A stretch of 64,000 bases of DNA from Lysinibacillus xylanilyticus (lineage in GTDB: Bacteria; Bacillota; Bacilli; Bacillales_A; Planococcaceae): contig NZ_MDDN01000003.1 in NCBI RefSeq assembly GCF_001708185.1, positions 1 to 64,000 on the forward strand, given 5' to 3'. Under the pieces are notes generated by a model. That model was not told where the DNA came from and did no database searches. It saw only the letters and a program-made list of their open reading frames with translations. The translations under genes and the position numbers were made by a program. Below, piece after piece: positions 16,331 to 25,328 of the stretch (positions are counted from its first letter, which is position 1; each line of letters opens with the position of its first letter).

Positions 16331-16486
16331 GAGCCTTCTAATACATGTCAAAATCATGTTATTTTTGATGATACTTTCAATGCATACTTTTGTGCTTCCT
16401 GTAATGACTGGAAAGAAGAAAAATGCAGTGATTCCCATTGCTACTACTGTCTACAAAGACCAGAGTGTCCATTACCAAGCAAATAG
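16331..16486 (+). pseudogene. C-terminal remnant of a small cysteine-rich protein
   Basis: The frame ending in TAG at 16484 reads HVIFDDTFNAYFCASCNDW and then EEKCSDSHCYYCLQRPECP. Six cysteines in C-x2-C and C-x4-C-x2-C arrangement suggest a zinc-binding protein. No start codon is present; the frame is blocked by a stop within the adjacent repeat. I take it as the 3' part of a gene interrupted by the repeat. Confidence 0.4.
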
Positions 16487-16570
16487 GTATGAATTGAGTT
16501 GGTATTTATTTTTTTAGTAAAATACTCTATTCTTGCAATTAATATTATGAAAAAAGTAAAATTTCAACTA

Positions 16571-16599
16571 TTGACAAGTATTGGTGTATTCTTTATAGT
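16571..16599 (+). promoter_or_regulatory. sigma-A promoter of the thrS leader
   Basis: TTGACA (16571-16576) and TATAGT (16594-16599) are 17 bp apart, placing the start of transcription just ahead of the T-box leader. Confidence 0.85.
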
Positions 16600-16605
16600 A
16601 AATAA

Positions 16606-16867
16606 CAATTTCATCAAACAATGGAATTGGCGATGACGAGGACACGAGGTTTGAAAAGCGATTTACAGAGAGGGAGGCATTGGCTGAAAGCTTCCTAATG
16701 AAGCTATCAAAGCTTACTACCTTTGAGCTGTGCTTGGAAACTTGCACCGTATTTGCAACGTTACTGCAAAATCAATGAGCCACTAGTGCATCTAGTGGGA
16801 ATTTGGGTGGAACCACGGGTAATCAACACATACTCGTCCCTTTATGGGACGAATATGTGTTTTTTTA
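16606..16867 (+). promoter_or_regulatory. T-box riboswitch controlling thrS
   Basis: The leader has the parts of a T-box: stem I region with GATGACGAGGACACGAGG, a probable specifier ACC (threonine) at 16719-16721 within TTACTACCTTTG, the T-box core GGGTGGAACCACGGGT at 16805-16820, and a terminator at 16826-16867. Uncharged tRNA-Thr pairing with the specifier and with GGAACC's antiterminator bulge would let transcription continue into thrS. Confidence 0.92.
16826..16867 (+). terminator. T-box terminator
   Basis: ACACATA-C-TCGTCCC pairs with GGGACGA-A-TATGTGT around a 5-base loop and is followed by seven T residues. Confidence 0.95.
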
Positions 16868-16897
16868 TTTTAAAAAAGGTTAAAAGGAGTAGAGAAC

Positions 16898-18826
16898 ATG
16901 TCAAATCAATTAATTAATATTCAATTTCCAGATGGGAAACAACAAGCTTTTTCAAAAGGTGTTACACTAACCGACATTGCACAAGCGATTAGCCCTGCTT
17001 TACGCAAAAAAGCAATCGTAGGGAGTGTGAACGGAACCATCATTGATTTGACGCGCCCGCTTTTGGAAGATACACAAATTTCCCTGTACGATGCTAGCTC
17101 AAAAGAAGGAATTCAGGTTATTCGTCATTCAACGGCCCATTTATTAGCCCAAGCAATTAAGCGTTTATACCCGGATGCTCAATTTGGGGTTGGACCCGTA
17201 ATAGAAAATGGCTTTTATTATGATATTGACATTGCGCATTCACTAGCACCTAGTGATTTACAACAAATTGAAAAAATGATGAAGCAAATCGTTCAAGAAA
17301 ATATACAAATACAGCGCAAAGAAGTAACACGATCAGAGGCTCAGCAGCTATTTGCTCAGGATGCGCTTAAGCTAGAGCTACTAGAGGATATTCCTGAACA
17401 TGAAGTTGTGACGGTTTATGAACAAGGAGAATTTTACGATTTATGCCGTGGACCGCATGTACCCTCTACAGGAAAAATACAACACTTTAAATTAATGCAT
17501 GTGTCAGGAGCGTATTGGCGTGGAGATAGTAATAATCAAATGCTTCAACGTATATATGGTGTAGCATTTGCCTCAAAAAAAGAACTGGAGGAATACTTTG
17601 TTTTCTTAGAAGAAGCAGAGAAGCGTAATCACCGTAAGCTTGGAAAAGAGCTAGAGCTTTTTATGTTTTCAGAAGAAGCACCTGGGATGCCGTTTTATTT
17701 AGCGAATGGGCAGATTATACGCAATGAATTGGAGTCCTATTTACGTAATTTGCAAACGAAATTTGATTATCAAGAAGTACGGACGCCATTAATGATGAAT
17801 CAGCGTTTATGGGAACAGTCAGGGCATTGGGATCATTATAAAGAAAATATGTACTTTACACAGGTCGACAACCAGAGTTTCGCATTAAAGCCCATGAACT
17901 GTCCTGGTCATATGTTGATCTTTAAAAATGATTTGCATTCATACCGAGATCTTCCGATTCGTATGGCTGAATTCGGTCAAGTTCATCGACATGAATTTAG
18001 TGGTGCATTAAATGGACTTTTACGAGTACGAACTTTTTGCCAAGATGATGCACATATTTTTGTCACGCCACAGCAAATTGAGGATGAAATTACGCTTGCT
18101 TTGAAAATTATTGATGAAGTGTATCAAGTTTTTGGCTTCCACTACGACATTGAATTATCAACAAGACCAGATAATTATATGGGCGATATTGAACTTTGGA
18201 ATCAGGCAGAAGCGGCGTTAGAAAATGTACTTCAAAATTTAGGCTTCCCTTATACAATAAATGAAGGTGACGGAGCATTTTATGGACCGAAAATTGATAT
18301 TCATATTAAAGATGCCATTCATCGTAGCCATCAATGTGCAACCGTGCAGCTCGATTTCCAGCTACCCGAGAAGTTCGATTTAACGTATATCAATGAACAA
18401 AATGAAAAAGTAAGACCTGTCGTTATTCATCGAGCAGTATTTGGCTCAATTGATCGCTTCCTAGGTATCTTAATAGAGCATTTTAGCGGCGCGTTCCCAA
18501 CATGGCTTGCACCTCAACAAGTAACAGTGATTGGTGTTGCCGACCAGCATCAACACTATGTACAGCAAGTAGTAGAGGCTCTCCAAAAGGAACAAATACG
18601 TGTAAAGATCGATAATCGTCAAGAAAAGCTCGGTAAAAAAATTCGTGAAGCGCAACTGAAAAAAATACCGTATATTTTAGTGCTTGGGGATAAGGAAATG
18701 GATCATCAAAATGTCACTGTTCGTCAATATGGTCAGCAAGCTTTATCCGAAAAATCATTAGCGCAGTTTATCGAGGAGATTAAGCTAGAGATACAACAAA
18801 AAGCTTTATCTTATGAAGGAAATTAA
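16898..18826 (+). CDS. thrS: threonyl-tRNA synthetase
   Basis: A 642-residue class II synthetase that charges tRNA-Thr. Domains in order: TGS (1-63), the second additional domain with the editing-site histidines (HSTAHLLAQAIKRLYP at about 75), the catalytic core with motif 2 (MAEFGQVHRHEFSG) and motif 3 (FGSIDRFLGILIEHFSG), and the C-terminal anticodon-binding domain (VTVIGVADQHQHY onward). Zinc ligand Cys in MNCPGH is present. Length is normal for the family. AAGGAGTAGAG precedes the ATG. It is controlled by the T-box upstream. Bacilli often have two copies (thrS and thrZ); which one this is cannot be told. Confidence 0.97.
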   Translation: MSNQLINIQFPDGKQQAFSKGVTLTDIAQAISPALRKKAIVGSVNGTIIDLTRPLLEDTQISLYDASSKEGIQVIRHSTAHLLAQAIKRLYPDAQFGVGPVIENGFYYDIDIAHSLAPSDLQQIEKMMKQIVQENIQIQRKEVTRSEAQQLFAQDALKLELLEDIPEHEVVTVYEQGEFYDLCRGPHVPSTGKIQHFKLMHVSGAYWRGDSNNQMLQRIYGVAFASKKELEEYFVFLEEAEKRNHRKLGKELELFMFSEEAPGMPFYLANGQIIRNELESYLRNLQTKFDYQEVRTPLMMNQRLWEQSGHWDHYKENMYFTQVDNQSFALKPMNCPGHMLIFKNDLHSYRDLPIRMAEFGQVHRHEFSGALNGLLRVRTFCQDDAHIFVTPQQIEDEITLALKIIDEVYQVFGFHYDIELSTRPDNYMGDIELWNQAEAALENVLQNLGFPYTINEGDGAFYGPKIDIHIKDAIHRSHQCATVQLDFQLPEKFDLTYINEQNEKVRPVVIHRAVFGSIDRFLGILIEHFSGAFPTWLAPQQVTVIGVADQHQHYVQQVVEALQKEQIRVKIDNRQEKLGKKIREAQLKKIPYILVLGDKEMDHQNVTVRQYGQQALSEKSLAQFIEEIKLEIQQKALSYEGN

Positions 18827-18857
18827 ACTACTTTGATGCTTGTATAATAAATAAAAA

Positions 18858-18937
18858 GGCTTGTAGCTCGACATCTAGGCATTTATGTGAAACTAATCGA
18901 AATTAGTCACTGCCCTAGAGTCGAGCTAAAACAAGCC
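18858..18937 (+). terminator. long hairpin after thrS
   Basis: GGCTTGTAGCTCGAC at 18858-18872 pairs with GTCGAGCT...ACAAGCC at 18920-18937, with CTAGG/CCTAG pairing inside. The stem has bulges and covers 80 bases. It lies 30 bases past the thrS stop and lacks a strong T-run, so it may be a processing or stability hairpin instead of a simple terminator. Confidence 0.6.
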
Positions 18938-18939
18938 AT

Positions 18940-19376
18940 GAAAGCAATGTTGTGAAAAACTATTTTTTTGTAATTTACTTAAAATTGTTAGTTTTTTTAT
19001 TTATTTGCTACTATTAATCAATTTTCAAGCATACAATAAATTAAATAACAAACGAACTATATACGAAAAGGTGCTATTGTTTTGATGTTAATTTCTATTG
19101 AATGGTTTCTGTCTCAGCATCGATGATAGGTATTTAGAAAGCATGCTAAAAATATACTTGTCAATTGGAATGAGTAAAAGTATGTTGAGAGGTCTATTTT
19201 TCATGTATACAATTTGAGTTTTAGATGAAATGTTTCCTCAGCCTTCGGACACTCTAAGGCTTTGTTTGACGAAAATTCAAGGTAGCATTTGTTCTATTCT
19301 TCATCAATTGTCTGGTGTAATTGATGAAAAAATCGTTTTCAGTACGAAATGATTGATATTGATTATTAGGATATTA
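18940..19376. other. no gene seen
   Basis: About 440 bases of AT-rich sequence with stops in all frames. A weak hairpin (AGCCTT...AAGGCT near 19240-19262) is the only structure noted. Confidence 0.5.
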
Positions 19377-19590
19377 TTAAGATGTAGTTTCAGATGGTTT
19401 GCTAAGTGTAGGTGCTGTGTTTTCTACTGAATCTTGAGGCTACGGTAGTAAAAAGCTTGAAATATCGACCAATGTTGGGCCTCCTTTTTCGTGTTATAAA
19501 GAAGATTTTACTGATTGTATTGATGTATACCTAATTGTAGACATGACATCAGGATCAAATGTTTCTTTATAACGGGAACCTAGTACAAGA
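19377..19590 (-). pseudogene. decayed gene with two in-frame stops
   Basis: One minus-strand frame reads GSRYKETFDPDVMSTIRYTS, IQSVKSSL, stop, HEKGGPTLVDISSFLLP, stop, PQDSVENTAPTLSKPSETTS, then TAA at 19377. The residues on both sides of each stop have the same coding character, so a once-intact gene has acquired nonsense mutations. I do not recognise the family. Confidence 0.4.
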
Positions 19591-19671
19591 TAAAACTAGT
19601 CAAATCATTGAAATATTGGACTGGCTTTACTTTATCGATCGTTTAGTATTTTCAATAAATGCTCATTACAA

Positions 19672-19833
19672 TTAGGAAGCATTTAAATACTTATTTAATA
19701 GGACATCTAATTCTTGACTACAATCTACCACACTAGGATGGGTGAAACCTAAATCCATAGCCTTTCTATACATAATTCTTCTTTTAACTTCAATTTCCAT
19801 TTTTAAAAATTGTTTACGCGATTTAATTCCCAA
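19672..19833 (-). CDS. Spo0E-like aspartyl-phosphate phosphatase
   Basis: A 53-residue protein starting at TTG (19833) eight bases after AGGAGGAA. It carries the family signature SQELDVLLNKY near the C-terminus and two predicted helices, the antiparallel hairpin of Spo0E, YisI and YnzD. These remove phosphate from Spo0A and so delay sporulation. The length is typical of the short members. It is alone, with decayed sequence on both sides; intact signature residues suggest it is still functional. Confidence 0.8.
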   Translation of the reverse strand: MGIKSRKQFLKMEIEVKRRIMYRKAMDLGFTHPSVVDCSQELDVLLNKYLNAS

Positions 19834-20344
19834 GATCTTTTCCTCCTAATTTCTTCTCAATATTCTTGTAATAAAATATTTATATGACCTCGATTCAACT
19901 TTTTCATTGTATCTCACTTAAAATAAAAAATATGTCATATTGTGTATAGGGTGAGAAATTCGTAATATAGTCACAGGAAATTATCCTAATTCTTAAAAGA
20001 GGGGAAAGATAAAAGGTTTCAATATAAAGTGTTTAGACCTATTTCGATTTACTTTTATTGTTATTTTATGCATTCTAATGCCTTATATACGACTATATTA
20101 AAGTTTTTTATTGCTAGACGATAGAAAACGTGTAGAGATAGGTTTAATAGATTTGCAACTTTTTTACTATAAAGATTTAACTTGTATGGAACTTCGTATC
20201 TTGTCATAATTTATCAAATAAACTTTTTTGTTGTTTGTTATTGAGGAGATTTCATTTTGTTTAATAATGTTGAGAATTTTCGAAATAAATGGAATAATAG
20301 GTAAATAGAGATGTGATATAAGGGCATTCCTAGAGGAGGTTATA
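19834..20344. other. no gene seen
   Basis: About 500 bases of very AT-rich sequence without a convincing ORF. It contains the promoter region of the Spo0E-like gene and the ribosome site AGAGGAGG of the phosphatase gene at its right end. Confidence 0.5.
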
Positions 20345-20900
20345 ATGACCGTAATTTACTTTGTAAGACATGCTCATTCTTATTATACAGCTGATGAGTA
20401 CAACCGCCCGCTTTCTGACAAAGGGTTTGAGGATAGGGAGCATGTCACTGAATTATTTAAAGATAAAATAATCCACGCAGCCTATTTCAAGTCCATATAA
20501 AAGAGCCATCCAAACGGTCGAAGGCATAGCGCAGGAACATAATCTACAGATTAATAGGATGGATACTTTAAGAGAACGAATACTATCTAATAGGAAGATC
20601 ATTGATTTTGACGATGCCATTTATCAATTATGGAGTCAGCCAAATTTTGCATTTGAGGGTGGTGAATCAAATGAATCCGCAATGGAACGAGCAATTACCA
20701 CCTTGCAAAAAATAGTACTTACACATCCAAATGACAATGTAGTAATTGGGACACATGGCAATATCATGGTTTTGATGATGCACTATTTTGATCCACAATT
20801 TGATTACACTTTTTGGAAGGAACTTGCCATGCCGGATGTCTATGAACTTACATTTGAAAACTTCGAGTTAAGGGATGTTCAGAGAATTTGGAGAGAGTAG
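20345..20900 (+). pseudogene. histidine phosphatase family protein, frameshifted
   Basis: The ATG at 20345 follows AGAGGAGG and gives MTVIYFVRHAHSYYTADEYN, with the RH(A/G) catalytic motif of the phosphoglycerate-mutase-like superfamily. The frame ends at 20515, but another frame continues with SSPYKRAIQTVEGIAQEHNL and later VVIGTHGNIMVLMMHYFDP, the second catalytic His. Removing one T at about 20483 joins them as HAAISSPYKRA. The whole would be about 184 residues, normal for the family. Its TAG is ten bases before the DUF4440 relic. Confidence 0.8.
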
Positions 20901-20910
20901 GATAAGAGAA

Positions 20911-21241
20911 GTGGAACAAGAATTATGTGAACAAATAATGAAGCTAGAAAAGCAATTAAAGCATGAGAGGAAAGCGGATTTTGAGAATATATTGGCTGAT
21001 AATTATCGAGAATGTGGAAGTTTGGGCACAATGTATGATAAATTAATACAATTAAATTCGCTGGAGAACGAAGGTGGATTTCAGAATATCCCATTTGTTG
21101 TTAGATTTTGCGATCCAGCAATGCTACATATTGTACAACTTCAATTGCAAGCGACAAAAAATCATTAAGAAGCTCTATTGCGGACTCAGAGTGGAAAATG
21201 TATTTCATCAGGGAACCCCAACTTTAAACGCTCGTATGTAA
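20911..21241 (+). pseudogene. DUF4440 (NTF2-like) protein with two frameshifts
   Basis: GTG 20911 starts VEQELCEQIMKLEKQLKHER, followed by NILADNYRECGSLGTMYDKL, the pattern of DUF4440 proteins with an NTF2-like fold. The frame stops at 21168, yet RSSIADSEWKMYF follows in a second frame and HQGTPTL in a third; together they give the family ending RSSIW...W.M.FHQGTP. One missing A (A6 run near 21156) and one missing T (near 21215) would restore it. A terminator overlaps the end. Confidence 0.7.
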
Positions 21242-21258
21242 TATGACATACGAGCGTT
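21227..21258 (+). terminator. terminator of the phosphatase/DUF4440 unit
   Basis: AACGCTCGTATGT (21227-21239) pairs perfectly with ACATACGAGCGTT (21246-21258). Confidence 0.85.
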
Positions 21259-21317
21259 ATTGAGTTTGGCTGAAGTGGCAGCCCCTTATTTCGTTTTATC
21301 GAGAAAATCAAGGATTT

Positions 21318-21866
21318 TTATCTGGGCCATTCTTCTCGTAATAGACCAAATAATAGTAGATCATAAAACTTGCCGAAGCGGAATATCTCATTTCTTAAAG
21401 TACCTTCTTTTGTAAAGCCACATTTTTCATAGGAACGTACTGCTGCTTCATTAAAGCTAAACACCTGAAGCTTAATCTTATTAATGGAAATGTAATTAAA
21501 TATAAAATGAATAAGGGTTTTCATGGCATCTGTTCCAAGTCCTTTTCCTTGCCATTGTTCACCGATTGAAATGCCTACAAAGCATGTGCTATTTTGCCAG
21601 TTAATTGCATAAACGGCGCAGGAGCCGATTAGTTCATTAGATGACTTTTCAAATATCCCGAAGATAAATTCTTCTTTCTTGCCACTAATACTTTGAAAAA
21701 ATGAGGAGTGATCCTCAAAGGTTTTTGGAAAGGGGATCTCGTCATTCGCAAGTAATAACGATTTTTTTTCACTTTCAATTTTTACAAATGCTTCTAAGTC
21801 AGAAGATGTCATTTGCTGTAAAGTAATAGATTGACCTGTAAGAAATTCTTTAAAATAATTTTCCAT
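21318..21866 (-). CDS. GNAT N-acetyltransferase, RimJ/RimL type
   Basis: A 182-residue acetyl-CoA-dependent transferase. QWQGKGLGTDAM near residue 104 is the CoA-binding motif A, and SFNEAAVRSYEKCGFTKEGT is the C-terminal motif shared with the gene at 5661. The two proteins are diverged paralogues. AAGGGAG precedes the ATG by eleven bases. Its start overlaps the end of a 38-codon ORF, which may couple their translation. Confidence 0.85.
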   Translation of the reverse strand: MENYFKEFLTGQSITLQQMTSSDLEAFVKIESEKKSLLLANDEIPFPKTFEDHSSFFQSISGKKEEFIFGIFEKSSNELIGSCAVYAINWQNSTCFVGISIGEQWQGKGLGTDAMKTLIHFIFNYISINKIKLQVFSFNEAAVRSYEKCGFTKEGTLRNEIFRFGKFYDLLLFGLLREEWPR

Positions 21867-21966
21867 TAGTTTGGTTTTCTCCCTTGTTCAAGGGCTGCAG
21901 TTTGAGCGATATCCCTTGATTTATTTGTTGAATAAACAAAACATCTACTGCACTTTTCGCACTCAT
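21850..21966 (-). CDS. 38-residue upstream ORF overlapping the acetyltransferase start
   Basis: MSAKSAVDVLFIQQINQGIS and on to GENQTNGKLF. Its ATG has AAGGAG at good spacing, and its stop lies 17 bases inside the acetyltransferase gene in another frame. This resembles translational coupling. It could also be the beginning of a gene whose rest was replaced. Confidence 0.4.
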   Translation of the reverse strand: MSAKSAVDVLFIQQINQGISLKLQPLNKGENQTNGKLF

Positions 21967-22038
21967 TGGCAAAACTCCTTATGTTTGAATATTTTCATAA
22001 TAACATTTTTAGGGATTTATAGAAATATATAATTTAAA

Positions 22039-22629
22039 TTACCTTTTATTTGAAGGGTGCCAATTTGTTTGATCATTTATATCTTGTTGCTCCATCCACT
22101 GAAGGAAAGTTTCCGTGTCTCGAATATTGTGATCTAATACAGCTTGATAGACATAGATTGAAGGAAGTATTAGCGTTTTGTGTAGCAGCTCTTCTTTTAT
22201 TTTTAAAATACACTTTCGACGATCAATTGTTAAAGAATCATTCATAAGCGAAACTAAATCTCTTGATAAAGGGCCATTTCGTGTTTCTGAAAACAGCCAC
22301 ATATCAATATTCCAAATGTCTGAAGGAGTATGCTGATATTGTATTTTAAAATAGTAACCATGATAGGCTGTTTCAAAATAATTACGGTACTTTACCTCTA
22401 AAACTTTAGGATGGTTAGTTAAATCCGATAGTATCGTCATGGCTTCAGCCGGATTAGGACTGACACTGAAGGTTTCGATATCGATATCTTGATCTACTAG
22501 TAAATCATAGGCCGTAGCTCCAACAACATATACTTGTCCGATTTTATTCCATTTTTCTAATAACGCCAATTCGTTTAGAATCGTCAAGGCAGTTTCTTTT
22601 CGCTCTTGCGCTCTCTTTAATATTTCCAA
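22039..22629 (-). CDS. putative nucleotidyltransferase-like protein
   Basis: A 196-residue protein with VYVVGATAYDLLVDQDIDIE, a glycine followed by D-x-D, the core of the nucleotidyltransferase fold used by antibiotic-modifying and toxin-type enzymes. LTIDRRKCILKIKEELLH lies in the helical C-terminal half. There is only a weak ribosome site. The assignment to the fold rests on this motif alone; the reaction is unknown. Confidence 0.55.
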   Translation of the reverse strand: MEILKRAQERKETALTILNELALLEKWNKIGQVYVVGATAYDLLVDQDIDIETFSVSPNPAEAMTILSDLTNHPKVLEVKYRNYFETAYHGYYFKIQYQHTPSDIWNIDMWLFSETRNGPLSRDLVSLMNDSLTIDRRKCILKIKEELLHKTLILPSIYVYQAVLDHNIRDTETFLQWMEQQDINDQTNWHPSNKR

Positions 22630-22848
22630 AATTTACACCTACCCTTAAATTAATTTCTAAATCATGTTAGAATACATTATATTTGTCATTTGTTCAATAT
22701 TATATCAGGGATGTTGAATAGGAAGATATAGAGTTATTCTTGATCAAAACAAGGATTTTTTTGCTGCTGTATGCCCATTTTTAGTTGATGAATAGAATAT
22801 GATGTACTAATGCTATGAACAATATCAGACAGAAAGAAGGAATAATAC

Positions 22849-23442
22849 ATGCGTACTTTTACTCCATATTTTAATGGTCTAATGCAATACTTACCTGAAG
22901 AGGAGCAGCTTCAATTACAACGGGCAATCGGAGCAACAGAGTCTCAGATACAATTATTACTTAAAGTGTTTCCTGAGTGTCCGGAGTCACTTATGAATCT
23001 ATTAAAGGATGTTAATGGAACGTACTATTGTAAGCATGGTGATGAAACGATTTGTGTACTTGTACTCGGCTCGGGTCTTGATGAATATCCATATTATTTA
23101 AAGTCCGTCGAGCAAATCATTAAAGATTACCGAGTAGAAGATAGTGTAAGTATTTATGATCGTTATAAGGATTTTTTAGATTTTGTAGAAGTGGATGAGC
23201 GTATTAATCTTCACGTACCGCTAAAAGAACGATTATGCTTTTCGGATTGCATGAACAATGGGGGTACGTCTAGTTTATATATTGACTTCAAGCCGAATGA
23301 TTGTGGGATAGTAGGACAAGTGATTCGCTATATGCATGACCCAGATAGCTATGAAGTGATTGCACCTTCCTTTGACGCATATTTACAGCAGCTGATGGAT
23401 GGGGAATATGAATTTACTGCGCTCTATGAGGAGGACTACTAA
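22849..23442 (+). CDS. SMI1/KNR4 (SUKH) domain protein
   Basis: A 197-residue SUKH-fold protein. Signature stretches are FPECPESLMNLLKDVNGTYY and the C-terminal GIVGQVIRYMHDPDSYEVIA followed by SFDAYLQQLMDGEYE. SUKH proteins often serve as immunity proteins against contact-dependent or secreted toxins, but many stand alone; no toxin gene is visible nearby. AAGAAGGAA precedes the ATG. Its TAA overlaps the ATG of the next gene. Confidence 0.85.
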   Translation: MRTFTPYFNGLMQYLPEEEQLQLQRAIGATESQIQLLLKVFPECPESLMNLLKDVNGTYYCKHGDETICVLVLGSGLDEYPYYLKSVEQIIKDYRVEDSVSIYDRYKDFLDFVEVDERINLHVPLKERLCFSDCMNNGGTSSLYIDFKPNDCGIVGQVIRYMHDPDSYEVIAPSFDAYLQQLMDGEYEFTALYEEDY

Positions 23443-24347
23443 TGTCGGAAGAGACAGCTTCTATAAGATTAAAGTTTCTAGAAGAAAATGATGATCACTT
23501 GATTGAACGATATACTATAACTAAGGAGCAACTTCGCTATACGAAGTCTCCAATGGATAGCATTGAATTAGTGAAGCAGGACAAAAACCGCTATGCGATT
23601 TTGGCAATAGATGGAGACAAACTCGTAACTTTCTTTGTGCTCCATGAAAAAGAAGGCGTCAAGCCATATTCCTCCAATAAACAGTCGATATTAATCCGTG
23701 CCTTTTCAACAGATTTTTATGAACAAGGTAAAGGCTATGCGAAGGCAACTTTACAGCTATTGCCGGACTTTGTTACGAAGCATTTTCCTCATATAAATGA
23801 GCTTGTATTAGGCGTTAATTTACCGAATACTGCTGCACAGGCATTGTATAAAAAATGTGGATTTGTCGATGAAGGCAAGATGGCAGTTGGATTTACGGAC
23901 ATTAAGGTGATGAGTTATTACATAAGTGAGTCACAAGTAATCGAAGCATGTATGGAGCAATTTGAGGAGATATGTGCGATTGATCAAGATGTAATTGGAG
24001 ATTTCTCAAGAAGTGAAACTATTCGCACGGCCGTTCAAGAAAAACGTTGTCTTATTCAACAGTCCGAACAGGGGATTGCTGGTTTCCTCATTTTTACAAA
24101 TGACTTTTTTGACAATAACTTTATTTCACTAATCATCGTCAAGCCATCTGAGAGACGAAAGGGTGTTGCTACTGCATTATTAGCTTTTTATGTAGAAATG
24201 GCAGACACAAGAAAAATCTTCTCTTCGACGAACCAATCAAATACGAGTATGCACAAAGTATTTGAAGCAGCAGGATTTGTAAAAAGTGGCTATATTGAAA
24301 ATTTAGACGATGATGATCCAGAGATAATCTATGTGAAAATGAAGTAA
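23442..24347 (+). CDS. tandem GNAT protein (two acetyltransferase domains)
   Basis: A 301-residue protein with two GNAT units. The first has EQGKGYAKATLQLLPDF as motif A (about residue 98) and ALYKKCGFVDEGK; the second has PSERRKGVATALLAFYVEMA (about residue 230) and HKVFEAAGFVKSGY. Such doubles may have one catalytic and one structural half. The ATG overlaps the stop of the SUKH gene (TAATG), so the two are co-translated. Substrate unknown. Confidence 0.8.
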   Translation: MSEETASIRLKFLEENDDHLIERYTITKEQLRYTKSPMDSIELVKQDKNRYAILAIDGDKLVTFFVLHEKEGVKPYSSNKQSILIRAFSTDFYEQGKGYAKATLQLLPDFVTKHFPHINELVLGVNLPNTAAQALYKKCGFVDEGKMAVGFTDIKVMSYYISESQVIEACMEQFEEICAIDQDVIGDFSRSETIRTAVQEKRCLIQQSEQGIAGFLIFTNDFFDNNFISLIIVKPSERRKGVATALLAFYVEMADTRKIFSSTNQSNTSMHKVFEAAGFVKSGYIENLDDDDPEIIYVKMK

Positions 24348-24390
24348 ATGGCAAGTCTCGTAGCATGTTTACTGCGAGACTTGCCATTCG
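24347..24390. terminator. bidirectional terminator
   Basis: AATGGCAAGTCTCG and CGAGACTTGCCATT form a perfect 14-bp stem between the convergent GNAT and methyltransferase genes; both stop codons abut it. Confidence 0.85.
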
Positions 24391-25128
24391 TTATTTTCTT
24401 GCCTTTATGAATAAAAAGGAAGGGCGACTAATCTCTTTTTTGAGAGAAGGCAGCTGTTGCATAGCTTCATCGCTAGGAATCGGTTCTAGTATTTTTTCAA
24501 TCGTCAAGCCATGCGCGATTAAGGTATTGATTATTGTAGAAACACTGCGGTGATATTTGACAACGCCATCTACAAACCACGTTTGCTCACGCTTGCCCTC
24601 ATCATGGTAATGGTCGACTGCATAATGGCTTCTATTGCCATGTTCATCATAAAACCAGTTGCCCTCTATCGTTTTACGAGCTGTAGTAATCGGGTGCTCA
24701 ACTGAGAAAATAAACAAGCCATTAGGACGAAGCATTCTTGTAATGTTTTCAATTACGCCATTGAAATCAGCTATATAATGTAATGAAAGAGAGCTTGTAA
24801 TACAATCATAGCTTTCTGGGGCAGCATGATAATCCTCTAATGCTTGCAAATGGTAGTCTATGTTTGCATGAGCATGTTCACGTTGAGCAATTGACAGCAT
24901 ATTTTTGGAAACATCAATTGCTGTAACATGCTTTGCGCCATTTTCAATACAATAGTATGCGAATTCTCCCATTCCACAGCCGATATCAAGCATTTGTAAA
25001 TGGATTAAATCAGGGAGCAATGATTTGAATGCCGGTTGCTCCAGTAAACGGTTATAGTTATAAGGTGTTTGCCGTAATTTCCGGTATTGTTGGAAAAATT
25101 CTAGATGATCATAAATGTTTTGTTTCAT
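24391..25128 (-). CDS. class I SAM-dependent methyltransferase
   Basis: A 245-residue methyltransferase. Motif I is MLDIGCGMGEFAY at about residue 46, followed by VTAIDVSKNML (strand 2), and SLSLHYIADF as motif IV. The middle contains SVEHPITTARKTIEGNWFYD, which is frequent in a group of uncharacterised Bacillus methyltransferases acting on small molecules. The substrate is unknown. A ribosome site (GGAGGTTTGAC) precedes the ATG. Confidence 0.85.
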   Translation of the reverse strand: MKQNIYDHLEFFQQYRKLRQTPYNYNRLLEQPAFKSLLPDLIHLQMLDIGCGMGEFAYYCIENGAKHVTAIDVSKNMLSIAQREHAHANIDYHLQALEDYHAAPESYDCITSSLSLHYIADFNGVIENITRMLRPNGLFIFSVEHPITTARKTIEGNWFYDEHGNRSHYAVDHYHDEGKREQTWFVDGVVKYHRSVSTIINTLIAHGLTIEKILEPIPSDEAMQQLPSLKKEISRPSFLFIKARK

Positions 25129-25328
25129 GTCAAACCTCCAATAGTTTTACATAACGTTATGTAACATTTGCGCATAATTATTGTCCCATAGCTATTGAAA
25201 AAGAAATAGACTTATATTTCAAATTTTAGTAAGATGTAGATAGAGGCCTGTCAATTTTTTCAATTGCAGCTGACCTAAAAGTAAATATAAAATGGTTAAA
25301 GAAATTCTATAATGTTATTTTTTGATTT

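Noticed and set aside
16133-16517. ORFs of 62-79 codons across the GC-rich repeat
   Set aside because: They follow the low-stop GC-rich element; the real coding remnant (cysteine-rich tail) is in another frame.
22849-24347. Toxin-immunity module around the SUKH gene
   Set aside because: No polymorphic toxin or secretion marker is near; a lone SUKH protein is common.
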